Notes: generated by a model not told the origin, from the sequence alone. DNA of 64,000 nucleotides from Clostridium niameyense (GCF_001243045.1 NZ_LN849007.1:1206989-1270988); one strand, 5' to 3'. Numbered from the stretch's first letter, positions 16,649-25,738 are shown. Numbers and translations are program-made.

Positions 16649-18340
16649 ATGAAGTTTAAAGGTATTAATATGAAAATAAGAACAAAATTAAGATTATTAA
16701 TGATGTTTGTAGGTATAATTATGGTGGCTGCAACATTTAAATTTTTTCATACACTAAGTGAAATTGAAGGAGATTCTACTGTTATCAATTTGTCAGGGAG
16801 TGAAAGGATGAGGAGTTATAAATTGGCTTATACTGCTCATCTATACATGAATGAGAAGGATAATAATAAAAGGAATAAGATTAAAGAAACAATAAAAAAT
16901 GAAATAGGTATTTTTGATGAAATTCTTCAAGGTATAGAAAAAGGAAGCGACAAATTAGGTACAGATGGAATAAATAACAAAGAAGAAATAGAACATATTA
17001 CTTTAGTTAATAAAAAATGGAATAAAATGAAAGAGAAATATAATAATATTATAAATTCTAATGATGAAGTATTAAAGAAAGCTAGTATCCAGTATGTAAA
17101 TGAAAATGTAGATGAGGTAGTAAAAGAATTAAATGAACTAGTAAATCATTTTGATGATGAATCGGTTATAAAAATAAAAAAATCTAAAATAAATACTTAT
17201 ATTTTTTTATTTTTAATGATTATTATAATGTTATTAGCATTTAGTATTATTCACAAAGGGGTAATAAAACCAATAGATGATATAAAAAATAGAATGAAAG
17301 AAATTGCAAGTGGTGAAGGAGATTTAACAAAGAGGATAGATATAACTACAAAAGATGAAATAGGAGAACTTTCACTATGGTTTAATTTATTTATTGAAAA
17401 CATTGAGAAAATAATCAAATCAATACTAGAAACTTCTAAAATTACAAAAGAAATTTCAGCTCAAATATCCGATTCAGCTTTTGAGAATAGTGAAGCTAAT
17501 GAAAGCATAGCATTCTCAGCTCAAGAAGTTTCGCAGGGAAGTAATGAACAAAGCTACGAAGTTGAGGCTCTATTTGTAAAGGTTGAAGAAATGACTAATA
17601 AGATAAAATCTATAAATAAAATAGTAAAAAATGTTGTATATAATGCTAAAAAATCACAAGATGAATCTGAAAAAGGAAATATTAAAATAGAAGATACTAA
17701 AGAACAGTTAGATTCATTAAAAGATACAATAAATGAAATGGATGTAAAAATGACACAACTTGATACAAATTCAAAGGAAATAAGTAAAATTATAGAGTTG
17801 ATAGAGGGTATTTCAAACCAAACCAATCTTCTAGCCTTAAATGCTTCAATAGAAGCAGCAAGGGCAGGAGAAATGGGTAAAGGGTTTGCTGTAGTCGCAG
17901 AGGAGGTAAGAAAACTTTCAGATGAAACAGAAAGTGCAACTAAAAGTATAGTTCCATTTATTCAAGATGTTCAAAACAATGTGTATTCAATAAAAAATAG
18001 CATGCAAGAAGTAATAAAGGAACTGGATGAAGAGTTTAAGGTTTTAAATGATACAATAAAAACTTTAGGACTTATTTTGGAGGGAAGCAAAAATACTGTA
18101 GCAGGGGTGGACAATGCTAATGAAATATTAGGAGAAATAAATAATAGTTTTGAAATAATTAAAGGAGCATTCAAAAATATAACTGAGGTAACAAAAAATA
18201 ATTCTGATAATATGCAAAATATTGCTGCTTCGGTTCAAGAACAATCAGCATCAACAGAAGAAATTTCTACATCTATATCAAATCTTTCTTCAATGATAGT
18301 TAATTTGAATAATAATATATCTGGATTTAAAGTAGATTAA
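16649..18340 (+). CDS. Methyl-accepting chemotaxis protein with PilJ-type sensor
   Basis: A 563-residue transmembrane chemoreceptor. Membrane spans lie near residues 14-32 and 183-203, with an extracellular domain opening with the [12 protein letters not shown] motif of PilJ/NarX-type sensor domains (often nitrate-binding or four-helix). A HAMP domain follows (about 205-255) and then the signalling coiled coil with a hairpin tip resembling the canonical form ([19 protein letters not shown]). Ribosome binding site AAGGAGG precedes ATG 16649. It is 65 bp downstream of the cheX remnant and likely shares its LytTR-type promoter. It is ICE cargo, since transfer genes lie on both sides of the island. 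Confidence 0.9.
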   Translation: MKFKGINMKIRTKLRLLMMFVGIIMVAATFKFFHTLSEIEGDSTVINLSGSERMRSYKLAYTAHLYMNEKDNNKRNKIKETIKNEIGIFDEILQGIEKGSDKLGTDGINNKEEIEHITLVNKKWNKMKEKYNNIINSNDEVLKKASIQYVNENVDEVVKELNELVNHFDDESVIKIKKSKINTYIFLFLMIIIMLLAFSIIHKGVIKPIDDIKNRMKEIASGEGDLTKRIDITTKDEIGELSLWFNLFIENIEKIIKSILETSKITKEISAQISDSAFENSEANESIAFSAQEVSQGSNEQSYEVEALFVKVEEMTNKIKSINKIVKNVVYNAKKSQDESEKGNIKIEDTKEQLDSLKDTINEMDVKMTQLDTNSKEISKIIELIEGISNQTNLLALNASIEAARAGEMGKGFAVVAEEVRKLSDETESATKSIVPFIQDVQNNVYSIKNSMQEVIKELDEEFKVLNDTIKTLGLILEGSKNTVAGVDNANEILGEINNSFEIIKGAFKNITEVTKNNSDNMQNIAASVQEQSASTEEISTSISNLSSMIVNLNNNISGFKVD

Positions 18341-18390
18341 AGCAGAAGCTATCTAAGATTTATAGGTTAAAATTATGACTGTATCTAACA

Positions 18391-18417
18391 TACAAGGTGT
18401 TTTTAAAACACCTTGTA
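18391..18417. terminator. Bidirectional hairpin terminator
   Basis: TACAAGGTGTTTT (18391-18403) pairs with AAAACACCTTGTA (18405-18417). It lies between the converging receptor and tyrosine recombinase genes. Confidence 0.75.
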
Positions 18418-18436
18418 TTATTACTAATATATATAC

Positions 18437-19036
18437 TTATACCATTTCACTTGTTTGTTCAAGTTTCATATACATTTTTTCTTGTTGTTTTGTGGTAAAT
18501 TGAAAATAAATTTCAGTATTAGAAACAGATTTATGCCCAAGCCACCATTGAAGTTCTTTAATATCCATTTCCGACTCAGCTAAATGAACAGCGGTTGTGT
18601 GTTTAAGGGTATGAAAATGATGTTTGCTTTTATCGCTAATATTGGCTATTTTACAATACTTTTTCATTAAATAATCAAGAGTTTGTCTAGAAATAGGATT
18701 GTTTTTCTGGCTTTTAAATAATATTTCAGAATTACAAGATATTTTATAATTACTTATATATGTATCAAGAGCTTTTTTAGTTTTAAGATCAAGTCTTATG
18801 GTATTGTTATTACTACCTTTTAATCTTCTACAGTAAAGAGCTCCATTATTTTCATTGTAATCATCTAATTTTATAAGAGAAATTTCAGATGCTCTTAAAC
18901 CACATCTATAAGCCACTCTAAATAATGCTAAGTCCCTAACGGCATGGGAGCTATCTAAAGACATAATTGCATTAAAAAATTTAGTTGCTTCTTGTTGTGT
19001 TAAATATTTCATTTTTTTGTCGGAATTTTTTTGCAT
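18437..19036 (-). CDS. Small FimB/FimE-like tyrosine recombinase (predicted invertase)
   Basis: A 199-residue protein consisting of the catalytic domain only, the size of FimB/FimE-type invertases and shorter than usual phage integrases. Predicted active-site residues are Arg48 (CGLRASE), Lys73 (LKGSNN), His142, Lys145, His168 (LGHKS) and the nucleophile Tyr177. Position 145 is normally Arg (HxLRH); here it is HTLKH, a change found in some Firmicute recombinases. Its start codon lies only 26 bp from a pair of perfect 21-bp inverted repeats (19062-19263), and a promoter inside them points at this gene. It therefore most likely flips that segment rather than integrating an element. Ribosome binding site AGGAGA. 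Confidence 0.82.
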   Translation of the reverse strand: MQKNSDKKMKYLTQQEATKFFNAIMSLDSSHAVRDLALFRVAYRCGLRASEISLIKLDDYNENNGALYCRRLKGSNNNTIRLDLKTKKALDTYISNYKISCNSEILFKSQKNNPISRQTLDYLMKKYCKIANISDKSKHHFHTLKHTTAVHLAESEMDIKELQWWLGHKSVSNTEIYFQFTTKQQEKMYMKLEQTSEMV

Positions 19037-19061
19037 AGTTGTTCTCCTTTGGATAATTGTA

Positions 19062-19263
19062 CAAAATAAATATTTTGTATAATAATTATACCAAAAGATA
19101 GAAAATAATCAAAGTTTTTATGAAAAAAATTCAACTTAATAATATATAATGGTTTATTTTTACTAATCCCAAACAATATATTGGGTAAAATGAAATAAAA
19201 TGTAATATCAGTAAATTTAGATAATGCTGAATTGAATAAATTTTATACAAAATATTTATTTTG
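19062..19263. repeat. Predicted invertible segment with perfect 21-bp inverted repeats
   Basis: CAAAATAAATATTTTGTATA plus one A (19062-19082) recurs in perfect inverted orientation at 19243-19263, enclosing 160 bp. Each repeat also contains a dyad (CAAAATA / TATTTTG around a two-base centre, AA on the left and TT on the right), the usual form of a core site for a tyrosine recombinase. A well-formed promoter lies inside and currently points left to the recombinase gene. Inversion would turn it towards the chemoreceptor genes at 19557 and 21348. No other function for the repeat is apparent. The rest of the 520-bp gap (19037-19556) holds the LytTR-type promoter and otherwise plain AT-rich DNA. 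Confidence 0.72.
19085..19112 (-). promoter_or_regulatory. Promoter inside the invertible segment, now facing the recombinase gene
   Basis: On the minus strand TTGATT (complement of 19107-19112) is followed after 16 bp by a consensus TATAAT (complement of 19085-19090). The -10 box lies about 50 bp before the recombinase start codon. After inversion the same boxes would occupy about 19213-19240 on the plus strand and fire towards the receptor at 19557. Confidence 0.65.
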
Positions 19264-19417
19264 CCTAATCAATAATACAGTCTATTAATTCAAATGTAAA
19301 TATAAAGAATCAAACTATAAAGGAACTAATATCCATTACAAATTAATTTATAAAACTTAAGAATTGTATTTTATTTTTCTAAATTAAGTTATATATTGAA
19401 AAATTTTGAAAAATATT

Positions 19418-19486
19418 ATCGTTTTTGCAATAAAAAGCATCATTTTTGAAAAAATATTGAAAATGAATAAATTTAAGATGTAAAAT
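19418..19486 (+). promoter_or_regulatory. Second predicted LytTR-controlled promoter
   Basis: ATCGTTTTTG (19418-19427) and ATCATTTTTG (19439-19448) repeat the 21-bp spaced pair seen at 16138. TTGAAA (19457-19462) and, after 18 bp, TAAAAT (19481-19486) follow at identical distances. About 50 bp are nearly identical to the 16138 region while the neighbouring DNA differs, so this block is conserved as a regulatory unit. It should drive the receptor gene at 19557. Confidence 0.65.
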
Positions 19487-19556
19487 ATGCTAAGAAAAAA
19501 TTACATAAATTACATAATAAAAATATTTATGCATATTAAGAAGGAGGAGATAAATT

Positions 19557-21269
19557 ATGAATTTTTTTAAAAAACTTACAATATCCACTAGAGTAATAGC
19601 AATGATTTTTATAGCTATTATTTCAATGATGATTATTGGTGGCGTAGGAATACTTAACATGAACAAAATTAATAAGTCAGCTAAATATTTAAATAATATT
19701 ACTATACCATCACTTAATTCTATTAATAAAATAGATAAAAATCTACTAAATATTTATCAAAATGAAAAATTAATGATGTATATTAAGGATAAAAATGAAA
19801 TAAATGAATTAAGAAAACAAATCAATAATTTACAAAAAGATAACGATAAGCAAATTAAAATTTATAAATCAACTATTGATGATGAGGAAGAAAAGAAGAT
19901 ATTTAATGAGTTTGAAAAAAAACTTGCTCAATATAGGGATTATAGATATGAATATGAAAAATCAATTTCTAATGGAAACATAGGTGAGGGTACAAGTAAA
20001 TTTGTAAATATTACAAAGGCACGAAATGATATGAGAATTCAATTAGATAGATTAGTGCAATTAAACAAACAATGGGTAGAAGAAGCGGCAGATGATGATG
20101 CAAAGGTGTATAGTAGATCAATCACAATGATTACAATTTTTATTATTGCTATGAGCATATTTTTTAGTTTACTTGGATTTTTAGCATTGAAGCGTCTAAA
20201 AAAAGCATTAAATGATATAAAAGCTCTAGCTGAAAGATTATCTAATTATGACTTTTCAATTCCAGTAAAAATAGAAAGAGTTGATGAACTTGGACAAATA
20301 GGTGAAGCATTAAATAAGGCACAAGAAAATGTAGGTTCTTTAATAAAAAGTGTTATGAATAGTGCTCAAGAGATAAGCGCATCCAGTGAGGAATTGTCAG
20401 CAACTGTTGAGGAAATGACTTCAAAATTTGAAAGTATAAATGCCTCAACAAAAGAGATTAATTCTGGAGTACAAGAAACCAGTGCCACAGCAGAAGAGGT
20501 TTCAGCATCAATGCAGGAGGTAGATTCTAGTGTTTCTGTATTATCAAATAAAGCTGTGGATGGAAGTAGTAATGCCATTGAAATAAAGGATAGGGCAACT
20601 AAGGTTGAACAAGATAGTAAATCAGCAGTTAAAAACACGAGAACGATTTATATTGAAATGGAAAAAGAAGTTTTAAAGAATATTGAACAGGGAAAAGTTG
20701 TTGAAGATATTAAAGTTATGGCAGATACCATTGCAAGTATATCAGAACAAACTAATTTATTAGCACTTAATGCGGCCATAGAAGCAGCAAGGGCAGGAGA
20801 ACAGGGAAAAGGTTTTGCTGTAGTTGCAGAGGAAGTAAGGAAACTAGCAGAACAATCTTCAATTGCTGTAGAAAATGTTAAATCTACTATAGAAAAAGTA
20901 CAAGGAGCTTTTAAAGATTTATCTAAAAATAGTAGTGGATTATTAAATTTTATGAGTGATAAAGTTGTTCCTCAATTTGAAACTTTTGTACATGTAGGAG
21001 AGCAGTATGAGAATGATGGAAATTTTGTAAATGGCATGTCTGAAGAACTAGCCTCAATGACAGAAGAAATTTCAGCAACCATAAATCAAGTTAGCGAAGC
21101 AGTTCAGAATATGGCAGAAATGGCTCAAAGATCTTCAGAAAATTCCAATGGAATACAAGAAAGTATTAATGAATCTACTAAAGCTATGGAACAAGTAGCA
21201 CATACAGCTCAAAGTCAGGCAGAACTTGCACAAGAACTTAATGAAATGGTTCTAAGATTTAAAGTTTAA
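19557..21269 (+). CDS. Methyl-accepting chemotaxis protein with four-helix-bundle sensor
   Basis: A 570-residue chemoreceptor. Membrane spans near residues 11-32 and 190-210 flank a four-helix-bundle-type extracellular domain; a HAMP domain (about 212-265) and the methylation/signalling coiled coil follow. The hairpin tip is close to canonical ([20 protein letters not shown], then [18 protein letters not shown]). Ribosome binding site AAGGAGGAG precedes ATG 19557. Upstream are a predicted LytTR-type promoter and, further out, the predicted invertible promoter, so its expression may be both ligand-controlled and phase-variable. The next receptor follows after 78 bp. Confidence 0.92.
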   Translation: MNFFKKLTISTRVIAMIFIAIISMMIIGGVGILNMNKINKSAKYLNNITIPSLNSINKIDKNLLNIYQNEKLMMYIKDKNEINELRKQINNLQKDNDKQIKIYKSTIDDEEEKKIFNEFEKKLAQYRDYRYEYEKSISNGNIGEGTSKFVNITKARNDMRIQLDRLVQLNKQWVEEAADDDAKVYSRSITMITIFIIAMSIFFSLLGFLALKRLKKALNDIKALAERLSNYDFSIPVKIERVDELGQIGEALNKAQENVGSLIKSVMNSAQEISASSEELSATVEEMTSKFESINASTKEINSGVQETSATAEEVSASMQEVDSSVSVLSNKAVDGSSNAIEIKDRATKVEQDSKSAVKNTRTIYIEMEKEVLKNIEQGKVVEDIKVMADTIASISEQTNLLALNAAIEAARAGEQGKGFAVVAEEVRKLAEQSSIAVENVKSTIEKVQGAFKDLSKNSSGLLNFMSDKVVPQFETFVHVGEQYENDGNFVNGMSEELASMTEEISATINQVSEAVQNMAEMAQRSSENSNGIQESINESTKAMEQVAHTAQSQAELAQELNEMVLRFKV

Positions 21270-21347
21270 AATTGAGAAGTTATTTATAGGAGTTTAAGAG
21301 AAAAGAAGCAAATTAACAGAATTAAAGAATAATAAAGGAGCAGTAAT

Positions 21348-23108
21348 ATGTTTAAAAAATCTAATGATGGAATAAAGAAAAGATTATTTAAGTCATATCT
21401 TGGAATGTTTATTTTATTTTTTATTTCAATTGTAGTAGTTACTTTTGTTTCATTTATTGGCGCGAAAAATACACTAACTAAACTAGGGGAACAAGCTTTA
21501 AAAAATAGAATTAATATGGGTATTGAAATGATGGACATGCTAGAAACTCAAGTTAAAAATTCTAAGATAACAAGAGAGGAAGCACAGGAAATATTTAGAA
21601 CCAAAATGTTAAATAAGAAAAGCAGTGATGGTAAGACTAGAGGATTAAATAAAAAATTAGAGCTTGATATTGAAGCATATATGTATGCTATAGATAGCAA
21701 TGGAAATGAAAAGATGCATCCTTTTAAGGAAGGAGAGAATATTTCAAAGGTAGTTGATAATAAAGGACAAAATGTTACTAAACTTATTATTGATGAAGGA
21801 AAAAATCCTAAAAATGACGGAATAATAACATTTTCATGGAAAAATCCTGGAGAAAAGAAAGCCAGAGATAAAGTAAATGCTGTGGCTTATTATGAGCCTT
21901 GGGATTGGTATTTAAATGTAGGATGCTATTATAAAGATTTTTATGGGAATATAATTCAAATATTTCTTAAAATATTAATAGTAACTGTAGTTGTCTTAGT
22001 ATTAAGCATATTTTTAATAAGATTTATGATAGCTAAGAAAGTTGAGCCATTAAACAAATTAATCGAATTGATGAAAAAAATAGGTGATGGAGATTTAAGC
22101 TCTAAAACAGATGTTAATTCAAAGGATGAATTAGGATATATGGCTAATATATTAAATAACACCTTAGATGAAATAAAATCTATAATAATAAGTCTTAAAA
22201 GTGTTTCAGAAAAAATAAATGAAAAGGTTAAGTATGTAAATGAAGCTAGTGAAAGCACTCTTCAAGCTTCACAACATATAACAGAAGCAATAGAAGAAAT
22301 TACTTGTGCTGCAGGGGATACTACAAGGGATATGGAAGTAAGTGCTAGTGCAGTAGCAGATTTAACTAATAATATTGGTTCTATTAAAGACACAAGTTTA
22401 CTTTTGCAAAATGAAGCTGTTAATGCAGGAAAACTGAATTCTAATGTACTAAACATATTAAAAGATTTAGAAGAAAAAAGTTCAGAAAACTTTAATTTAT
22501 CAGAAGAAACTGCCAATAATATGAATTTATTAAATGAAAAATCAAATACAATAGTTGAGATAATAAATACCATAGAAAATATATCTAGGCAGATTAATTT
22601 ATTGGCACTAAATGCATCTATTGAAGCATCAAAAGCAGGAGATGCTGGAAGAGGTTTTTCAGTAGTGGCTCAAGGAATAAAAGATTTATCATCACAAACA
22701 GAGGAAGCTACAGATCAAATAAATGAACATATAAATGAGCTTATAAAAGCAATTGAGTATTCAGGAGAAAGTGTTATAAAAACAAAACAATCTTCGGAAA
22801 TTCAAAGAAATACTATAAATGAAACACAAGGTATTCTTAAAGAAGTTATAAGATTTATAGAAGAGATTCCGAAACATATAAAAAACAATGTTGACAAAAT
22901 AGAAGAAACTTATAATAAAAAGGATATGGTAAATAATTCTATGAATTCAGTATTAAGTTTAACACAAGGTATATCAGCAGCTACAGAAGAAATAGCATCC
23001 TCAATAACAGAGGTAAATAAAAATATATCAGAAATAGATGATATGATAAAAGATTTAGATAATAATGCAAATGAGCTAAGTGAAAAATCAGATAAATTCA
23101 AACTTTAA
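21348..23108 (+). CDS. Cache-domain methyl-accepting chemotaxis protein with divergent tip
   Basis: A 586-residue chemoreceptor. Membrane spans near residues 16-38 and 203-225 enclose a single Cache-type domain (about residues 40-200, ending [15 protein letters not shown]). HAMP follows, then the signalling coil. The hairpin tip departs from consensus: [19 protein letters not shown] and [12 protein letters not shown] where most receptors have EAARAGE and [10 protein letters not shown]. The change may affect coupling to CheA/CheW, or suit a divergent partner. It is 78 bp after the preceding receptor, with ribosome binding site AAAGGAG, and probably shares its transcript. A terminator follows at 23194. 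Confidence 0.9.
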   Translation: MFKKSNDGIKKRLFKSYLGMFILFFISIVVVTFVSFIGAKNTLTKLGEQALKNRINMGIEMMDMLETQVKNSKITREEAQEIFRTKMLNKKSSDGKTRGLNKKLELDIEAYMYAIDSNGNEKMHPFKEGENISKVVDNKGQNVTKLIIDEGKNPKNDGIITFSWKNPGEKKARDKVNAVAYYEPWDWYLNVGCYYKDFYGNIIQIFLKILIVTVVVLVLSIFLIRFMIAKKVEPLNKLIELMKKIGDGDLSSKTDVNSKDELGYMANILNNTLDEIKSIIISLKSVSEKINEKVKYVNEASESTLQASQHITEAIEEITCAAGDTTRDMEVSASAVADLTNNIGSIKDTSLLLQNEAVNAGKLNSNVLNILKDLEEKSSENFNLSEETANNMNLLNEKSNTIVEIINTIENISRQINLLALNASIEASKAGDAGRGFSVVAQGIKDLSSQTEEATDQINEHINELIKAIEYSGESVIKTKQSSEIQRNTINETQGILKEVIRFIEEIPKHIKNNVDKIEETYNKKDMVNNSMNSVLSLTQGISAATEEIASSITEVNKNISEIDDMIKDLDNNANELSEKSDKFKL

Positions 23109-23193
23109 ATAGAGATGCAAGAAATTTCACATATGTATGGAGAAAAGGCTTTAAATAGAGAACAATAACAAATATACAATAAATAATTTAAGG

Positions 23194-23227
23194 GAGTCAC
23201 ATAGTTTTTATGTGGCTCTTCTTTTTT
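23194..23227 (+). terminator. Rho-independent terminator
   Basis: GAGTCACATA (23194-23203) pairs with TATGTGGCTC (23209-23218), followed by TTCTTTTTT. It ends the receptor operon before the first sigma-like gene. Confidence 0.85.
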
Positions 23228-23351
23228 GGGGAAAAGGTAGGCATAAGGGATGGACAATATTTCAACAAATAAAAAATAAAATAAAAAACAATAAGAATTT
23301 ATTAGAGGGGGAGCCATAGAGCTTCCTTATTTTTGTGGAAGGAGTAGAAAA

Positions 23352-23762
23352 ATGTCTGAAAAAATAAATGAAAACAATAATTATGAAAAAGTGATGGAGT
23401 TCATGAAGGAAGAAGAAAGAAAGGAAAAAAATCATAATAGGAGATATTACAGACATAACATTTCACTTGAGTATCTACAAAAACAAAATGTACCCGTAGA
23501 ATTCCAATATTTAAAAAGTGGGTTTGGCTATGAAAAGGAATTTGATGAGCCATTAGATTTTATTGACTTAATTAAAAATCCAGAGTTAGCAAAAGCCTTA
23601 AAAATTTTAAAACAATTAGATATAAGAGTTATTGAACTTAAGTATAGATTAGGATTTTCACTATACGAAATTTCTTTAAAATTAGGAATAAAATATGATG
23701 CAACTAAAAAAATACATATAAGAGCTTTAGCAAAGCTTAAAAAATTTTTAGATAAAACTTAA
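23352..23762 (+). CDS. Sigma-70 region 4-like ICE regulator, copy A
   Basis: A 136-residue protein with a basic N-terminal motif (RRYYRHNISLEYL at about residues 29-41) and a C-terminal helix-turn-helix of the sigma region 4 type (about residues 90-130: IELKYRLGFSLYEISLKLG). Such small sigma-like proteins regulate transfer genes in Tn916- and Tn1549-like elements. It is clearly paralogous to the gene at 24821, sharing both motifs. Ribosome binding site GGAAGGAG before ATG 23352. Its 3' flank contains TTTGAAAACTTAATATA, also present after copy B. Confidence 0.75.
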   Translation: MSEKINENNNYEKVMEFMKEEERKEKNHNRRYYRHNISLEYLQKQNVPVEFQYLKSGFGYEKEFDEPLDFIDLIKNPELAKALKILKQLDIRVIELKYRLGFSLYEISLKLGIKYDATKKIHIRALAKLKKFLDKT

Positions 23763-23943
23763 AAAATTTTAAAATATTTGTCCCTTTTTTTGTTCTCGCG
23801 TGGCTATATAATAAGCAGGTAATTTAGTTAGTTTTATTGTTCTTTGAAAACTTAATATAGAAAAATATTACTATGTAGCTTCAATAACCTAAAAGAAACA
23901 TTACTAGACTTATATAACATTTAAAATGTTAAAAAAATAACAT

Positions 23944-24037
23944 AAACTGTCTTAAAACATAAAGAAAACACAATATATTGATTATTATTATATTGAAAAT
24001 CAACATATTGTGTATAAAGTTCATTTTAAGACAGTTT
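23944..24037. repeat. Nested palindrome in the 23.76-24.07 kb gap
   Basis: AAACTGTCTTAAAA (23944-23957) is perfectly complementary to TTTTAAGACAGTTT (24024-24037). Inside, ACACAATATATTGATT (23968-23983) pairs with AATCAACATATTGTGT (23998-24013) with one mismatch. The double hairpin ends 32 bp before the ArpU-like gene at 24070. It could be a leader structure, a double-stranded binding site or a small inverted-repeat element. The rest of the 307-bp gap has only the TTTGAAAACTTAATATA leader near 23,850. Confidence 0.7.
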
Positions 24038-24069
24038 TTATATAAAAATAAAATGCAAGGAGGAATAAA

Positions 24070-24570
24070 ATGACTAAGAAATTAGAGGATTTAATAAAAA
24101 TACCAACAGAGATTAAGGATAATAAAAAGCACTTTTATCATAATACAAAGATTTTATTAAAAATGTATCCCAAAGTATTATGGAAGATAAATAATGAGCT
24201 TGCTGATATTTATGAAGAATGTTCAGAATGCACAACCTTATCATTAAAAGAATTTATAGATATTTTGGATGAAGATATAAATAAATCAAGGTTAGAAGAA
24301 CGCCTTAAAAATATAATTTATAGTAATTCCATTGTTAAGGTTATTGATAGAGCTATGGAAATTTTGAAGAGCTATCCATCAAATGGAGAAATTTATTATG
24401 AATTATTAAAACATTCATTTATGGTAGTAAATAAACCTGGAGAATCTAATTTATTAGAACAATTTTCTATGTCTAGGAGCACTTATTTTAGAATGAAAAG
24501 AGAAGCTATTAATTTATTAGGAATAATTTTATGGGGATATGAATTACCAAGAATTATTAATATGATTTAA
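24070..24570 (+). CDS. ArpU/RinA-like HTH regulator
   Basis: A 166-residue protein. The C-terminal helix-turn-helix (FSMSRSTYFRMKREAINLLG, about residues 135-155) followed by ILWGYELP matches the ending of ArpU/RinA-type late transcription regulators found on phages and ICEs. The N-terminal 110 residues are helical with no known domain. Strong ribosome binding site AAGGAGG before ATG 24070. It lies between the two sigma-like paralogues, directly after a large palindrome that may control it. Confidence 0.6.
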   Translation: MTKKLEDLIKIPTEIKDNKKHFYHNTKILLKMYPKVLWKINNELADIYEECSECTTLSLKEFIDILDEDINKSRLEERLKNIIYSNSIVKVIDRAMEILKSYPSNGEIYYELLKHSFMVVNKPGESNLLEQFSMSRSTYFRMKREAINLLGIILWGYELPRIINMI

Positions 24571-24677
24571 TAATATTTCAATTCTAAAATATTGAGACTA
24601 AATAGGCACTATTTTGGTACGGACACTAAAATTTAATACTGTTAACATATATACAATAGGAATATTATGGAGTCTTG

Positions 24678-24720
24678 AAAGTCCTGAAATGCTAATTAAA
24701 GCATGGAAGGGCTTTTTTTA
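24678..24720 (+). terminator. Rho-independent terminator
   Basis: AAAGTCCT (24678-24685) and AGGGCTTT (24708-24715) form the outer stem, with ATGC/GCAT inside, followed by a run of T. It follows the ArpU-like gene. Confidence 0.7.
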
Positions 24721-24760
24721 TGCCATAAATTTCTAAACTCAATATAAATAATCTCAAAAA

Positions 24761-24792
24761 GAGTCGTGCGATTTTTCGTACGGCTCTTTTTG
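24761..24792 (+). terminator. Terminator or attenuator before sigma-like copy B
   Basis: GAGTCGTGCGA (24761-24771) pairs with TCGTACGGCTC (24777-24787), allowing G-U pairs, followed by TTTTTGG. Copy A is preceded by a similar GAGTC...GGCTC hairpin at 23194, so it may be a shared attenuator rather than a simple terminator. Confidence 0.75.
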
Positions 24793-24820
24793 GCGTTTAA
24801 GAAGGAAGGAGTAGTTAATA

Positions 24821-25231
24821 GTGTTAAATGAAGAAAAAGAAGAAAAGTTTTTAGAGATTGAGATGGTTATTGAAGAAGAGTTAAAGAAAGAAAAAAACAA
24901 TGAAAGGAGGTATTACAGACATAATATTTCTCTTGAATATTTAGAAAATCTTAATGTGCCAGTAGGGATTTTTTGTGAAAAAGATAGTACAAGCTTTAAT
25001 AAAGAAATGGAAGCTTTATTTGATTTTATAGATTTAATAAGCAATGAAAAATTGTTACAGGCTTTAAAAAAACTAAATGAGTCAGATTTTAAATTATTAG
25101 AACTTAGGTACAGATATGGTTTTTCTCTAAATGAAATAGCAATAAAGCTACAAATTAAAAATACTACTGCGAGGCAAAGGCATATAAGAGTTTTAGCAAA
25201 GTTAAAATCAATGATTGAAAAAAATATATAA
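24821..25231 (+). CDS. Sigma-70 region 4-like ICE regulator, copy B
   Basis: A 136-residue paralogue of the protein at 23352. It shares RRYYRHNISLEYL (about residues 28-40) and the C-terminal sigma region 4 helix-turn-helix (LELRYRYGFSLNEIAIKLQ). It starts at GTG 24821, with AAGGAAGGAG about 10 bp upstream; no closer ATG exists. The middle section differs from copy A, so the two have diverged and may recognise different promoters. It precedes the structured RNA and the Rad3-like helicase gene. Confidence 0.73.
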   Translation: MLNEEKEEKFLEIEMVIEEELKKEKNNERRYYRHNISLEYLENLNVPVGIFCEKDSTSFNKEMEALFDFIDLISNEKLLQALKKLNESDFKLLELRYRYGFSLNEIAIKLQIKNTTARQRHIRVLAKLKSMIEKNI

Positions 25232-25317
25232 AAATTTCTTTGAAAATGTAACATTTAAGCTTATTCCAAGGCTATATAGTGAAGGCATTTTTGTAAGTGC
25301 TTCAAAAGCTCCTTGAA

Positions 25318-25617
25318 AACTTAATATACGGTATATCAGGAGAACTACCTTTGCTACTAGAAATGGTAAGCAACATAATCAGAGCGCCATGACCATTATA
25401 TATGCGAGCGATTAAAACTGGCTTTAAATAGTCTGTGGAAAGACTAATTGCGATGATAAGCAAAGGGATAAATAATGATACTTCTGCCTTGAACGCTTAT
25501 CGGCATTGGGCAGCCCACAAGGAATGATGGGATAACGCTCATTTGGCTTGAGAACTTATAGCCATGTTAGCTTATATGATGTTTTTCTAAAAACAACTTG
25601 ATATATCCCCTTAAGTT
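25318..25617 (+). ncRNA. Structured RNA of about 300 nt, unassigned
   Basis: The 540-bp gap between sigma-like copy B and the helicase gene is richer in G and C than its surroundings and folds readily. The ends pair: AACTTAA (25318-25324) with TTAAGTT (25611-25617) and GGTATATC (25330-25337) with GATATATCC (25600-25608). Inside are CCTTTGCT (25348-25355) with AGCAAAGG (25459-25466), TAGTCT (25429-25434) with AGACTA (25441-25446) and TGTTTTT/AAAAACA (25580-25595). No open reading frame of note covers it. It lacks tmRNA, RNase P, 6S or intron hallmarks that I can recognise. A long-range-closed ornate RNA, either a trans-acting RNA or a 5' leader of the helicase operon, is inferred. Confidence 0.6.
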
Positions 25618-25675
25618 GTATCAGGGAGGTTGAGAACAAATATGATACAAAAAATTACTGTTTAAGCAACTTGCT

Positions 25676-25738
25676 TGACAGCAGAAACTATGCGGTGGAG
25701 TTTGAATATTTAATATCCACCGTATTCTTGTGCTGTCA
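25676..25738 (+). promoter_or_regulatory. Leader hairpin of the helicase gene
   Basis: TGACAGCA (25676-25683) pairs with TGCTGTCA (25731-25738), and inside it CGGTGGA (25693-25699) pairs with TCCACCG (25716-25722). The hairpin ends 33 bp before ATG 25772, without a T-run, so it is a leader structure or protein site rather than a terminator. Confidence 0.6.

Noticed and set aside
25318-25617. Group I or group II intron, tmRNA or RNase P RNA as explanation of the structured RNA
   Set aside because: No domain V-like hairpin, no intron-type splice ends, no encoded tag with CCA end, and none of the conserved RNase P core words were found.
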